Shown in pieces: positions 1 through 10,793 of a stretch of 64,000 bases of DNA. The stretch is from Przewalskia tangutica (Eukaryota; Streptophyta; Magnoliopsida; Solanales; Solanaceae). The stretch is from the NCBI GenBank assembly GCA_029844215.1, contig CM056733.1, positions 42,421,142-42,485,141 on the forward strand. Direction: 5' to 3'. The first letter of the stretch is position 1, and every line of letters begins with the position of its first letter. A program made the position numbers and the translations under genes. The notes under the pieces were generated by a model. That model did no database searches. It saw only the letters and a program-made list of their open reading frames with translations, and was not told where the DNA came from.

Positions 1-245
1 CACGGGATGTGAGCGCGGAGATCGGCGGAATGATCGAGTCGTCAAAGAGGCGAGCAGCGGGGTCCTTTGGTGACTTTGAGCGAACCGCCTGGCGTGAGAC
101 TAGTTATGCGCCTCCGCGGTGCATAGTGGTCCTCCACAATCTTCAAGGCATCGAGTATTCGAGAGCGGTCGGGGCTCGAGGTTCAGATTTTCGGGAGAAG
201 CGGGTGTTAGCCAAGCCACCCTACCTCGTTGTGGCCGTGTAGTAG
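1..245 (+). pseudogene. gag: gag C-terminal fragment (F1)
   Basis: This stretch matches, with indels, the gag C-terminal part of F2 (27200-27400) and F4 (60240-60440). Shared is a basic region that reads as arginine-rich peptide in mixed frames, followed by the ArgTyr/Pro-rich stretch before the zinc knuckle. In full-length relatives this part of gag carries nucleic-acid-binding basic residues. The reading frame is broken and the gene start is outside the window. The zinc knuckle cannot be recognised here. The call rests on similarity to the two better copies in this window, not on a motif of its own. Confidence 0.6.
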
Positions 246-1205
246 ACTCCACGGTGGGAGTGTCGTGCTAGTCCGGAGTTTGTTTTACATGCGGCCAGCG
301 AGGTATTTAGAGAAACTGTCGACCGGGGTAGCTGGTAGGATAGCACAGCTCTGAGATCGATTGCGGGTTCTTCACCTTCCACAGCTAGCCAGGATTTTCA
401 TACACCGGAGGGCCACGGTAGAGGTCGCGGTGGAAGTTCACAGTTTTAGCGGTCCTTGAACCGCCTAGTTTCAGGTATATCCTTAACCCTTTAGATACTT
501 GTATGTATTGATGTTAATGATGTGTTAAGTGTTATGTTCGGATAGCGTTGTGTTAATTGTGAGTTAGAAAACATGCTTAGTTGGGAGGATACGTATGGGG
601 GCATGGTAAGTGTGAACCTTAGACTATGTCACGACTGAGACCTTAGGGGTAAGGTCGTCTTGAGTTAAATATTTATTTTTGACCCTTATCAGAGTAGTAG
701 TATACGTGGGATTTATTTGTGTGATAAGTCCGTGGGTAGTGTGAGATGGAAGTGGTAGCTTTCATGATGTGAATTAGTAAGATTGTTAGGATCGGGAACA
801 AGAGTTTGGCGCGGTTGTGGGTCGGGTTGAGGATGTGATACGGGTCAACCCGTGCTTGGATTAAGGTGGGTCAGTTCTGGGTGGTCCCGGTGGTAGGTCA
901 CGGGATGCTAGGCCCAGTTTGTATGATCATCGTATGAGTTCGTGGACGCGTTCGACGAGCGGTTCGTAAAGGCGGGAATGGCCTTAAGGAAGTTTGAGGT
1001 TAGTAAGATGACCAAGTTTGGAGGTAGTGACTCAGAGATTTTGAGAACGGTAGTAATGACTGAAGTATGGTACGTACTGGGAGAGTTCAAGCGTTCGAGA
1101 AGGGCACGACGAGTAAGGAAAGAAGAGGACGTATGTCATTTCGTGGCCAAGCTGTGGCATTGGCAACATGTTAGAGGAACTTCATCGATATCCGTCTTGA
1201 GAAGG
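246..1205 (+). other. Conserved non-coding spacer of the non-autonomous family (F1)
   Basis: No coding sequence can be supported. The same order of blocks recurs in F2 (27561-28089), F4 (60545-61080) and, reversed, M2 (13361-14050): a GACCTTA/TAAGGTC inverted repeat near 640, the phrase TGACCCTTAT near 680, and the inverted repeat CGGGTCAACCCG at 841-852. In F1 and M2 the integrase remnant seen in F2 and F4 is missing. A short open frame at 942-1229 is not similar to any known protein I recognise and is not conserved in the sister copies. Confidence 0.6.
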
Positions 1206-1224
1206 AACATTCGGGACGAATGTT
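1206..1224 (+). promoter_or_regulatory. Hairpin just upstream of the polypurine tract (F1)
   Basis: Inverted repeat AACATTCG, 3-nt loop GGA, CGAATGTT. The same hairpin precedes the 3' LTR in every element of the window where that region is present. Its role is unknown. It may help define the polypurine tract or the 3' end of the RNA. Confidence 0.7.
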
Positions 1225-1227
1225 TCT

Positions 1228-1240
1228 AAGGAGGGGAGAA
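1228..1240 (+). promoter_or_regulatory. Polypurine tract (F1)
   Basis: AAGGAGGGGAGAA lies directly before the 3' LTR start TGTTATACC. In LTR retrotransposons this purine run resists RNase H and primes plus-strand DNA synthesis. Confidence 0.85.
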
Positions 1241-1904
1241 TGTTATACCCCGTAGTTGCAGGGTATGTATGTGAGGACGACGCACGAGTACGCGAGAAAA
1301 TGTTGAAAAGAAAGAAAGATGTGAGTTTTACGGAAAAGTTTCCGGTTATTTGTGAAGAAAAAGGTTCGTTAATGGGAATTGGATTCCCAGTTTGGTATTG
1401 GACTTCATAGATTATATTAGAATTTTGAGATTTTATTTTGGAAATGGTCACGTGGGGCCACGGGAGAAATTCTGATATTGTGGCCCGCTTTGTTTTTGAG
1501 ATTTGGTATTTTGGATATTTTCTAAGACGGGATATTCGGCAAATCGGGGCGACACGTGTCACCCCATGTGGCACCTTGGCGATTTTACAATTGTGCACAA
1601 CACCGGTTAAGTCGTTTTGACGAAACGTTTTGCGTAACTGCGAAGGAAAATTCGGCTATGTCGTTTTGTATTTTTGCGGATTTTTCCGAGAGGCGAAACA
1701 TTCGGACCAACGGGAGGGTGACGTGTGTCACCTCCGCGATGGAGGCATGTGGGCGGCGGCCGATGCGGGGCAAGTGGTAGATATTTGTGTAGATATTTGT
1801 GAGGTTTTAAGGAGTAGGGTCTAGGGTGCACTTGGCTTGATCTTGGCCTTACACTTGCCTTGCACATGGCTTGATCTTGGCCATTGGTTGGCTTTTGGTT
1901 TTGC

Positions 1905-1912
1905 TATAAATA
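1905..1912 (+). promoter_or_regulatory. LTR TATA box (F1)
   Basis: TATAAATA followed by CCCC, about 665 bp into the LTR. It is preceded by CCATTGGTTGG, which contains inverted CCAAT boxes. The same arrangement is found in all plus-strand LTRs here, so this is the likely Pol II promoter of the element. Confidence 0.7.
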
Positions 1913-3699
1913 CCCCTTGGCAGAAGACTTCATTCATCCAAAATGTTCCAAGTCTTGCTATCCTTCCTCTCCTCTTGTTTGACTCTCGTCCAAGAGCCCT
2001 CCTAGTTAAGGCCTTTGGCGAGAGTCCCTCCTCCTTTGTGGTGCTAGTAGGGTACCACTGCCTAGTTGTTTTCGTATAATACCCTTGTTGTGGTATAGAA
2101 CTACTCCCCGAGTAGTGTTATAATGCCCAAAATACCTTAGCCTTGTACCTTGTAGTATTCCAAAGATACATCTTTACGTAGAGTCCGGAAATACTACCTT
2201 TTGTCCTATTTAGTCTAAAACCTAAACCCTAAGGAAATCATCATAGTTGGTTGAAGTATTTGAGTAGAAGTTGGTTAGAACTTCTAAGGGTTGTTTGGAG
2301 TGGTTTGGGCGCGGAGTGAGAGCTAAACCTTGCTCAGGATCGACATTATAACTTGGATAATTTGGGGCTTATCGAGGTAATTATCTTGTCCCTCTATTGT
2401 AATTGGAAATTACATTTTTGTTAGAATATATAGTTGAAGTATACTATATATGGAACTATACTTAGTATTCGGAAATGTCTTTTGACTTAAGCTGAAGAAT
2501 AAAGAATCGAATCAGATGTATTTACATAGGATCAGTGCAGTGAGACTTGTGTAGAATTGTACACGTCAGGTTAGGCGTGTAAACCCCGTTGGCTTGGTAG
2601 CGGCCTCGATAGAGGAGGAGATTTACGTTGTTGGGGAGAGTCGCCAATTTTCTATAGAATGATAGAAACTTGTGTTTTGGGGTTAATAGAAGTTTGTGAC
2701 CTTTATAGGTGAAAGTACTAAGAGTAGCGTATTCTACTCGAGGAGTGGAAAGGGCTAGCAAGGTTGTAGTACTTGGAGCATTTTTCTTATTGTCGATAAA
2801 TCGTCTACAGGTATGTGAACCTCTTCCTATCTTTTCTAGCATGATTGTTGTGAACTATGTAGTGCGGTGAGACGCATGTGCTAAGTGATTTGGTTGGTTT
2901 AAAACATAGGGTGTTATAATAGCTTTATGGGAAGTTAGTTATAACGACCTTATGTAGGTGAAAATGGTTTACTGATGTTAGAAGTTAAGAGACTTGATCT
3001 TATAAGATAAGAGACTTAACTTATTTGTTTTAATGTGGATGTTGTGTGAAACCTCATTCGTGAGTAATGAGTACTTGGTTTTTAAAGGGATAATGTTTTA
3101 CTGATTTCGGGAATCAGAATGTGTATCGACAGACCATTGCAGCGTTAATAAAGGAAAATGTATTGAATAATGATGTGTTGTATTAAAACTAGTAGAAACC
3201 TCCATCTGCATAGAAGCTAAGATGAGACAAAATGATATTACATTTTCTAGATCATGGTTCTTTGTAATAAGATCGTTATAAACAAGAATAAACTACTCAC
3301 ATATATGACATATGTTACTCAATTGTTTTAAAAGAGATTAAGACTATGAGTTATGAAACCTTTCTAAAATAAGTGACTTGAGCATTTGAAATTAGGCAAA
3401 TTTGAACGTTTGGAAAATAATGTTGTTACTTGATTTTACAAAGGGAAGTGTCTTGTTTACTTAAAAAGATAGTCACGATTTTTATACTACGTATTGTGTG
3501 GCTTATGTGAAAGTACTTTGAGTTGTGTGAAACTTGCCTATGCTTGTGATGATAGCCTTTGTTGTACAAGTGTTGTATTTACGTGTTCTGGCGTCTCTCG
3601 ACAGAGGTCGGTTGACTTGTTGAGAACTTACTTGGACATGCGGCGGTGATGGAGAAATTCCACGCACGTTCCGCTGATTGTGTTACTTTGCTAATCGCT

Positions 3700-3952
3700 T
3701 TGGACATACCGACACGACGCGTAAGCGCTGCGGGTATGCTTCCATGTTGATCTCGCCTTATTGTTTCCCTTTGGGCATCGCGACACGATGCGTAGCGCTG
3801 CGGGTATGTTTCCATTTGGAATGCTGTCTATTGTTTCCTTTTGGACATACCGACACGATCGTGGCGCGCGGGTATGCTTCCATTTTATTATTATCTTGTG
3901 GTTCCCTTTTGGACATCGACACGATCGTAGCGCGGGTATGCTTCCATTTGGA
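3700..3952 (+). repeat. Tandem repeat, about 70 bp x 4, in the F1 LTR
   Basis: Four units start at 3700, 3771, 3841 and 3909, each with TTGGACAT...CGACACGA...GCGGGTATGCTTCCAT. It corresponds, reversed and diverged, to the 4-unit repeats in the M2 and S2 LTRs (for example 10291-10565). Confidence 0.8.
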
Positions 3953-4616
3953 ATTGTTAATCTGACTTTGGCCTCGGTAGGACTTGGTGTCTGGTGTACT
4001 TCTTGGTGTTATCATATCATGATCGCCGTGATGAGGAAGGCATTCCACGGGCATGATTGATGTGGAGGCGTGAGACCACGACTTGATATATCGATATATG
4101 TGTATCTTGTAGTTTGGTTATCATTCATGTCTCCGCTTTATATAGCGCTATGATTTCATTTACGATATTCTCTGATTTCACATACTTGGTACTGTTATCG
4201 ACCTCGCCCGGGGGCTGCGTTCATGCCGCGAGTAGAGTACATCGATCGTGGATCCTCGCTCTTAGGATCTCGATTCAGCGTTTTGGGAAGCTCCGTTTCT
4301 CGGAGGCTTATCTTTCGGTATGTGTTCCACGAGTTGTAGGTTCTTGTACATTCGGGGTATGGCGGCCCTGTCCGTCATAGTTGTTGTAAATCTTAAGTGC
4401 GTAGTACTATTGTGGGCGGGGTTGTAAAAAGGATTAAAGCTATTCGTTTTGAAAGAAGTTGTATTTATTTATGTTATTGGAAGGTAACCTTTGGGTTGTC
4501 CTGGTTTATGTTCATATAACTTGTTTCTTGTTAAAGTTTTATTTTACGCTGGTTTTATCTGATGATTGTATCAATAGGGTGCGGGATAAGGCACGATGCG
4601 GGCCCGGGCGGGTCGT

Positions 4617-5846
4617 TCTGATGAGTACCACTGCCTCCGGCGCATAACCAAAGAAGGAGAAGAAGAACCAGCAGCAGATCCTGTCGGTTGCACCGTACCA
4701 CCAATACCGCCTCTAGACGGACAATCTCTCCTCAAATGGCCTGCGTCCACACGAGTAACAAGCTCCGGCTCTGCGACACTCGCCAGTGAAACCTACCGTC
4801 GAGCACACCGAGGTGTGGGTGGTCCCGTCGGTGGCGGTTCGCCTCGCGAAATCTCGAAGTCCGGAGCCACGACCGCTCTGAATGACTGGTGATCGGACCT
4901 CTTTCAGAAAACCGTAAAGGAGCACTCTGTGCTGGCTGGAAAGTGGACCTGGTCTGCTGCTGAGGTTGTCCGCCTCGAAAAATGCCCTGAGACCACGATG
5001 TCACGCCTCTTGGGTGGCTCGAGTCAATCGGTCCTCCTCTCTCTATCCTCTATCCCTGCGCATAGGCTGCATCAGGCGATGTCCATACTGTGAAGAGCCA
5101 CACCCAAGCATCACGCGGTAATCATATGACGGCCAAGCCCCATCACATAACGATGAACCCTATCCGCCATGTCATTACAATAGTATGCGCGTATGCGGCC
5201 AAAGAGTCAAACTCGAGCTATACTCCCTGATAGTCCTCCCGTTCTGCCTCAAGGTAAAAAATCTGTCTACCCGGGCTCTCCTCATCTCAGGAGGCAAAAA
5301 GTGATCCATGAAGGCCTCTGTAAACTCCTCCCAAATAGCTGGAAGAGCATCATCACCTCTCGAAAGTAACCACGACTCAAACCAGTTCAACGCAATATCG
5401 CGTAACCGGTAAGAGGCTAGTGTAACAGACTTTGTCTCTGAAGCCCTAAAAACCTGCATGGTCATTGTGTGCCGAATGAACTCCTGCGGATCCTCCTCGG
5501 ACCTCGAACCATAAAACTTCGGGTGGATGACAACCCGAGAAAATCCCTAATCCGCAAAGCCGGCTCTGGGGTGGGGCTGCCGCTCATCGGCGTTGCTCGA
5601 CTACTATCTTGGTCAATAATCGGACCGCTCCCGTAGTCTCTATACTCGGCACCGGTGCGGGCTGGAGGCTCAGTGCAGGAACCTCTGGAGCTACCGCGCT
5701 CTCGGCTCCTCTAATCTGTAGGCGTGGTGAACTCGCCGACCGCTTACTACCCTGGCATAGCACGTGCCCGTCCGTGTAACCTTCGAGTACCAGCAGCCTC
5801 TCGCTGCTTTGCCCTTGCCTCGGGCCACAGTCCGCCAAGTGGGCAT
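4617..5846 (-). pseudogene. gag: gag polyprotein (M1), disrupted and truncated
   Basis: Capsid/nucleocapsid protein that forms the cytoplasmic particle packaging the element RNA. The start ATG is taken at 5846 on the minus strand, about 190 nt after the primer-binding site, as in the other copies. The best part is 5175-5490, where the retrotransposon gag domain reads clearly: PQEF-like lead-in, FRASETKSVTLASYRLRD, then WFESWL, WEEFTEAFMDHFLPPEMR and a basic RVDRFFTLRQ stretch. A degraded zinc knuckle (CYSCGRR) follows near 4735-4780. Frames change several times, and the gene is cut by F1. The opposite strand over this interval has no supportable gene. Confidence 0.85.
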
Positions 5847-5954
5847 ATCATTTCATAAGACTAGGTCGGAGAGGATTCAACCTAATAAGACGACTCTACC
5901 GCACGATCTCGAGAGAGAAGAATGAAACCAATCCTAAATGTCCTGCGACCTCAC

Positions 5955-5988
5955 GATTATAGATGTGGTGCACAACACACCGATAATC
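5955..5988 (-). promoter_or_regulatory. Leader hairpin with GTGCAC loop (M1)
   Basis: On the transcript strand the arms are GATTATCGGTGTG and CACATCTATAATC around loop TTGTGCAC. One pair is G-U here where F2 has G-C and M2 has A-U. It lies about 47 nt from the primer-binding site. It is a candidate RNA dimerisation or packaging signal. Confidence 0.7.
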
Positions 5989-6034
5989 AAGACTCTACTA
6001 GACACGGTCTGTAGACACTTTCCGAGGACTAACT

Positions 6035-6046
6035 GCTCTGATACCA
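6035..6046 (-). promoter_or_regulatory. Primer-binding site, initiator tRNA-Met (M1)
   Basis: GCTCTGATACCA on the plus strand is TGGTATCAGAGC on the element strand, the exact complement of the plant initiator tRNA-Met 3' end. It is the only copy in the window with a perfect match. The others differ just at the CAG. Confidence 0.95.
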
Positions 6047-6050
6047 CTTT

Positions 6051-8943
6051 TGTCACGACCCGACCCCGGGTCCGCGACTGGTGCCCTACCTGGGCACCCT
6101 GTTCAGGTATACATCAGAGAATAGCAGCGGAACATACACAACATAAACACATGTGTAACAATAAAACATCCCAGGCTAGCCGATAAGGCCGCCTTCCATA
6201 ATATAACATAATCAAAAGTACAACTGTACAACATCAGTTCTTACAGCCCAACCACATATGTGAATACAGACCTCTAGGAATAACAACTGTGGCGGGACAG
6301 GGCCCCGCCATACCCCTGAATGTACATAAATCTACAACATCAGGGAAAGACTGTACCAAAAGAGACAAGCCTCCGGAGAAATGGAGCTTCTGACGTCTGA
6401 TAAGTGATCCTAAGTATGAGGATCCACCACCTGCTTACCCTTTCCTGCGGCATGAACGCAGCCCCCGAGGAAGGGGGTCAGTACACAATATGTACTAAGT
6501 ATGTAAAACTGGAAAGTACTGTAATTACAACATAAGTTTAAAACAAAGCCGGAGACATGTATGATAACAAAATTACAGTACACAGTGCCTTACTAACAAT
6601 GAGAGTAAATCAAGGGAATACGTGCAACATCACAATAGGAGACTCCCGATCAAATCATGGGTAGCGAACCCATAGAAACAGGTGGTATAACGTCTTAGGG
6701 TTCTTACCCCTCATTTATACTCTTACCCTGAAGCAGGTGGTATAACGTCTTGGGGGTTTGCCCCTCATTTATACTCTTACCCTGGAGAAGGTAATAAAGC
6801 AGGTGGTATAATGTCTTGGGGGCTTACCCCTCACTTATACTCTTATCCTGGAGAAGGTGGTATAGCGTCTTGGGGGTCTGCCCCTCACTTATACTCTTAC
6901 CCTATCTCAAACCGGCCGTCATACAATAAATAAGCAAGTTAGAAATCCCCCTAACTTCTTATTAGTCTTATTCATCTACACTCTCATTTTAGTTTACTTA
7001 AGGCACTAATATGTTATAATAAATCCGGGAGTTTAACCCAAAGTACTACGTACTTTCAACCTTTTAAAAATGACTCATTTTTATATAGAACTTCCAAGAT
7101 ACTATAAACCGTAGTATCAAGTCAAAATTACTTTTCAAGACAAGTCACAATACCTTTAAACATAAAGTTAGGTTTCTAAATCAAGTGACTCCTTTTATTA
7201 TAAAACCTTAGGCAATTGAGGCCTTAAAAACATCAAATTGCCTTTTGTTTAAAATTAAGTCATTTATCTTTCCATAAAGCAAACATAACCAACTCCCCAT
7301 AAAGTCGTTACATTCGCTTTATACCTTAGCCATATACAATTTCCTATCCAAGGGACTTATACGTTTAAAACGGAACAAGTATCACATACTTTAAAACTCT
7401 TCAAGTCCCTTAACTTTAATAAAACATTAGACATCCTTAATACTTTCAAGAAGTGAGTTAATCTACTAACTCACCCGGCTTGGCTATTCATAAAACTAGT
7501 AAAGGATATCAAGGTCTTGTACGTCTACCGTACTATATACGTACAACTAGTCATGCTCAAAAGATAGGAAAAGTTCTACATACCTTGCCGGGTCAACCAC
7601 TTGCCAAGTACAAAGTCCCGCCCGTAGTATGTCAACCTATAATATTCACAATACGTCTATTAAAGCCTTACTTCAAACGTAGAATCTTATAAGTGTCAAG
7701 TCGCTAAATTCTACGGAAAATCGGACAGCACCTCCTTTGTTTTTACTATCTTTGCCACCTTTTTCAAGGCCGAATACAATAACCAAACACGCCACATTTA
7801 AGGCACAATCAAAGCAATTTATCAATAGGGGATTACACGCCTACTAGACGTGTAAAATTCCGCCCATGACGATAACAAACTAATACAACTACTAGTCCAA
7901 TTTCGGCCATAATGAATACAACAATACCAATTCTTATCCAATTTCCATTTCAATCCAAATTGGTAGCATAACATGATATCAAGTCGCATTTGATTATAAC
8001 TACCATAATCTTCAAGTAAGTAACATGCGACGATTTCTAATAAACGACCAATTAGTAATCCAATCTTCAAGTGGCTTGTATAACACTTTGGATTTAAGCT
8101 ACAAGCAATCCATAATACTTATAAACTTCAACATATCAACTTCATGCTAGCAACATGTAAAGCTAACAATAACAATATAAATATATAATCTTGTAACACT
8201 TTAAAAGACAAGATTATACCTCAACGAATCTTAATCCAACTCCAAATACGAAGTCGCTCCTTAGTAGTTTAGAGCCTCTCCAAGACACTTCAATCCGCTC
8301 CTTGAGACCCTTAGAACAACACCAACAATTTTTCTTCAAACTTCTAAACAAAATCTAGAAAGACAACTAGGTTTTCGTTTTGCGACTAACCCGAAAACTA
8401 TCTTTTTCCGAGATTTTTCTATTGAGATATGCTTACACTACCCTCAAGAACCTTGGTTTAAAGTGTGGAGTTAAATGAACAAGAAACAAATTTTTTTCCT
8501 TTTCAAAATGATGGAACCCGAGAGCTCTCTATGAGTTCTTCAAATTTTCAAGAAATTTTTCTAAGTGTTAAGCTCACTCTTGCTACTAGTAGTATTAAAT
8601 AGCACCTTGGAGGGTCAAGATGCAACCATTTGGGTGGCTACGATAAGCTCTTATTAAATATCAAGACCTTGTGGGTCCTTTGACTTAGTCAAAATTATCA
8701 AGCTTGCTACTTGCAAGACTTAGTCATACAAGACTATGGTCAATGACCATCTTAGCCATGACATTTTCGTCCAAGGCATCACTAAGGGGGGGGGGGTGAC
8801 ACGTGTCGCCATCCCATTCGTCACAACAATACGTTTTTCGAAAATTTCATAATTCCGATAATTTCTTACAAGTCTCAAATCTTAACACTTGTGAGTTCTT
8901 ACGTACGTTCTTAAAACATGTCCTGTAAATACGGGGTGTAACA
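6051..8943 (-). repeat. 5' LTR of M1 (2.9 kb)
   Basis: Runs from TGTCACGACCCG at 6051 to ACGGGGTGTAACA at 8943, both matching the family termini. It includes a 4-unit tandem repeat (6679-6902), a long AT-rich stretch, and the palindrome TGACACGTGTCG at 8797-8808. No gene is supported in it. Confidence 0.9.
6679..6902 (-). repeat. Tandem repeat, 54-66 bp x 4, in the M1 LTR
   Basis: Units begin at 6679, 6734, 6800 and 6854 with AGGTGGTATA, then CGTCTTGGGGG, CCCCTCA and TTATACTCTTACCCTG. One unit carries an extra 12 bp. It is not found in the other LTR subfamilies here. Confidence 0.85.
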
Positions 8944-9678
8944 GTTAAGTACATATGCCTTATGTGTGTGAGTAGATTATACTTGTTTATAACAATCTTA
9001 TTAAAGCAGCTATGATCTAGAAAATGTAATACAATTTTGTCTTATCTTAGCTTCTATGCAGATGGAGAATTCTACTCATTTTAATATTATCAATTGTCAT
9101 TACATTTTCCTTTATTAACGCTGCAATGGCTTGTTCGATACTTATTCTCATTCGTGCCGTAAATTAGCCAAGTCAACTTGGCTCCAAAATACCTCCTAAC
9201 GACTCTTACCAACATCCCCCATAAGACTCGGTAAGGACTTAGGATAACTTAGACATAACCTTTACATAGAGTAAATCACAAACATACCTCTTAACTTCTA
9301 AGAGTAGAAGGAAACATGAAATAATACCACATGTATATTCCATACATAGAATCATGCCAAAGGAAGGAAGAGGTTCACATACCTCGCGACGATTGTCGAC
9401 AAGTAGCAAAATGCTCCAAAGTACTTCAACCTTGAGCTATTCCATCCTTCAAGTAGGATACGCTATACTTAGTACTTCAACCTATAATGGCCATGTCGTC
9501 CATTAACCTCTTACTTCAAACGTAGAATATTCTAAGTGCTAAGTCACTAAATTCTACGGAAAATCGGACAGCACTTCCTTTGTTTCTACATACTTTGCCA
9601 CCTTTTTCAATGTCGAATTCAATAACCAAACACGCCACATTTAAGGATCAATCATTGTAGTTAACAATAGGGGATTAC
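8944..9678 (-). repeat. X: minus-strand LTR fragment, left piece
   Basis: LTR interior interrupted on the left by M1 and on the right by M2. It continues at 19132, where the sequence ATTACACGC picks up exactly where GGGGATTAC stops here. The part of X left of M1 is not in the window. No genes are seen. Confidence 0.85.
9674..9678. repeat. Target-site duplication of M2, left copy
   Basis: ATTAC immediately before the LTR start TGTAACGACC, repeated at 19132-19136. Confidence 0.9.
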
Positions 9679-10290
9679 TGTAACGACCCGTTCCGGGGCC
9701 CGTTACTGGTGCCTTATCCAGGGCACCCTAGTGATACAATCATCAGAGAAAACCAGCGGAAAATAAAACTTAAACAAGAAACAGATATATGAACATAAAA
9801 CAGGCCAACCCAACGGTTACCTTCCAATAACATAATAAATACAACTCTTTCAAAACGAACAGTTTAATCCCTTTACAAACCACACTTGCGGTACTACTGG
9901 ACCTCTAAGATTTACAACAACTATGACGGACGGGGCCGCCATACCACGAATGTACAAGAACCTACAACTCGTGAACACATACCAAAAGATAAGCCTCGGA
10001 GAAACGGAGCTTCCCAAAACGCTGAATCGAGATCCTAAGGCGAGGATCCACGGCCGATGTACCTCTACTGCGGCATGACGCAGCCCCGAAGGAGGTCGAT
10101 CAACAGTACCAAGTATGTGAAGCGTAAAAATCAGTAATGAAATCATACTAGTCTATATAAAGCAGAGACATGTATGATAACCAAACTACGATTCACAACA
10201 TAAAAGCGATCATGTCGATCGGGGACTCGCCTCAAGTCATCACTCAAATATAACTATGGGTCTTACGCCCACAACATCAATCATGTTCGC

Positions 10291-10565
10291 ATCATGGCGC
10301 GTGCCGGACTCTGCATCGGTGTAGACATGTCCATGATGCAACAATAATACCAATGCCCCATGGCCACGTGCCGGAATTCTACCTCGGTGTAGACACGCCC
10401 ATGTGACATCAATAATAATATCTTGGGTGATCAACCTGCCGCACGGCCACGTGCCCGAATTCTACCTCGGTGTAGACATGTCCATGTAACCACAATAACA
10501 ATATATCGGTAATCAACCCGCGCGTGGCGCGTGCCCGAATCTGCATCGGTGTAGACGCCCATGTG
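10291..10565 (-). repeat. Tandem repeat, about 70-82 bp x 4, in the M2 3' LTR
   Basis: Four units, each with GGCCACGTGCCCGAAT, a CTACCTCGGTGTAGAC core and ATGTCCATG. GTAGAC recurs near 10321, 10390, 10472 and 10551. The same array is at about 16081-16345 in the 5' LTR and 29110-29400 in S2. Confidence 0.85.
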
Positions 10566-10723
10566 ACATCAACAACAAGACGATAATCAAAATGGAAACA
10601 TACCCGTGGAATTCTCCATCACCGCCAAGACGTCCAAGTAAGTTCTCAACAAGTCGTAGGCCTCTATCGAGAGGCAGCGGTAACACGTAAATACCACACT
10701 TGCACAACAAAGGCTATCATCAC

Positions 10724-10793
10724 AAGCATAGGCAAGTTTCACAACAACAAGCATAGGCAAGTTTCACAACAACAAGCATAGGCAAGTTTCACA
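10724..10793 (-). repeat. 24-25 bp minisatellite x 3 in the M2 3' LTR
   Basis: Unit AAGCATAGGCAAGTTTCAC plus AACAAC. There are three copies here and three in the 5' LTR (16509-16578), five in S2 (29551-29671), and one in F1 near 3528. Confidence 0.9.

Larger units (their letters stand above)
1..4616 (+). mobile_element. F1: 3' part of a non-autonomous Ty3/Gypsy (Tekay-like) element
   Basis: The 5' LTR lies left of the window. Visible are the end of a gag gene, a non-coding spacer, a hairpin, the polypurine tract and a nearly full 3' LTR. No protease, RT, RNase H or integrase is found between the gag fragment and the LTR, so the copy is non-autonomous, like F2, F4 and M2. The LTR stops about four bases short of its expected end (GACA missing) and abuts the minus-strand gag of M1, so F1 most simply inserted into M1's internal region. 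The right target-site duplication cannot be tested because the left end is out of view. Confidence 0.85.
1241..4616 (+). repeat. 3' LTR of F1 (3.4 kb)
   Basis: The LTR starts TGTTATACCCCGT and runs to GGGCGGGTCGT, ending four bases before the expected terminal CA. It contains a TATA box at 1905-1912, a G-box palindrome near 1550, a telobox-like AAACCCTA near 2224, and a 4-copy tandem repeat at 3700-3952. It is homologous over its length to the F2 and F4 LTRs. Short open frames in it do not match proteins. Confidence 0.9.
4617..8943 (-). mobile_element. M1: minus-strand Tekay-like element, 5' LTR plus gag
   Basis: Read on the minus strand it has a 5' LTR (8943 to 6051), a perfect tRNA-Met primer-binding site, a leader hairpin and a gag gene that is cut at 4617 by F1. 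pol and the 3' LTR would lie to the left of F1, outside the window. The right end at 8943 abuts the interior of another minus-strand LTR (X), so M1 inserted into X. The LTR (2.9 kb) belongs to a subfamily ending GGGGTGTAACA instead of GGGGTATAACA. Confidence 0.85.

Noticed and set aside
942..1229. Plus-strand frame of 95 codons near the end of F1
   Set aside because: It overlaps the conserved hairpin next to the polypurine tract, is not conserved in F2, F4 or M2, and shows no known domain.
1182..1598. Minus-strand frame of 138 codons across the F1 LTR start
   Set aside because: It runs antisense over the LTR boundary. The equivalent region of other LTRs is not open, so it is chance.
3678..4060. 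Overlapping plus- and minus-strand frames of about 95-99 codons with repeated short peptides
   Set aside because: They reflect the 70-bp tandem repeat of the F1 LTR.
7480..7692. Plus-strand frame of 70 codons in the M1 LTR
   Set aside because: It sits in AT-rich LTR sequence, opposite to the element's strand, with no recognisable domain, and is broken in the related X and Y pieces.
8781..8797. Long G run in the M1 LTR as a possible G-quadruplex
   Set aside because: The matching site in X (20081) and M2 (18788) has three to seven G. Given the homopolymer errors in this sequence, the length cannot be trusted.
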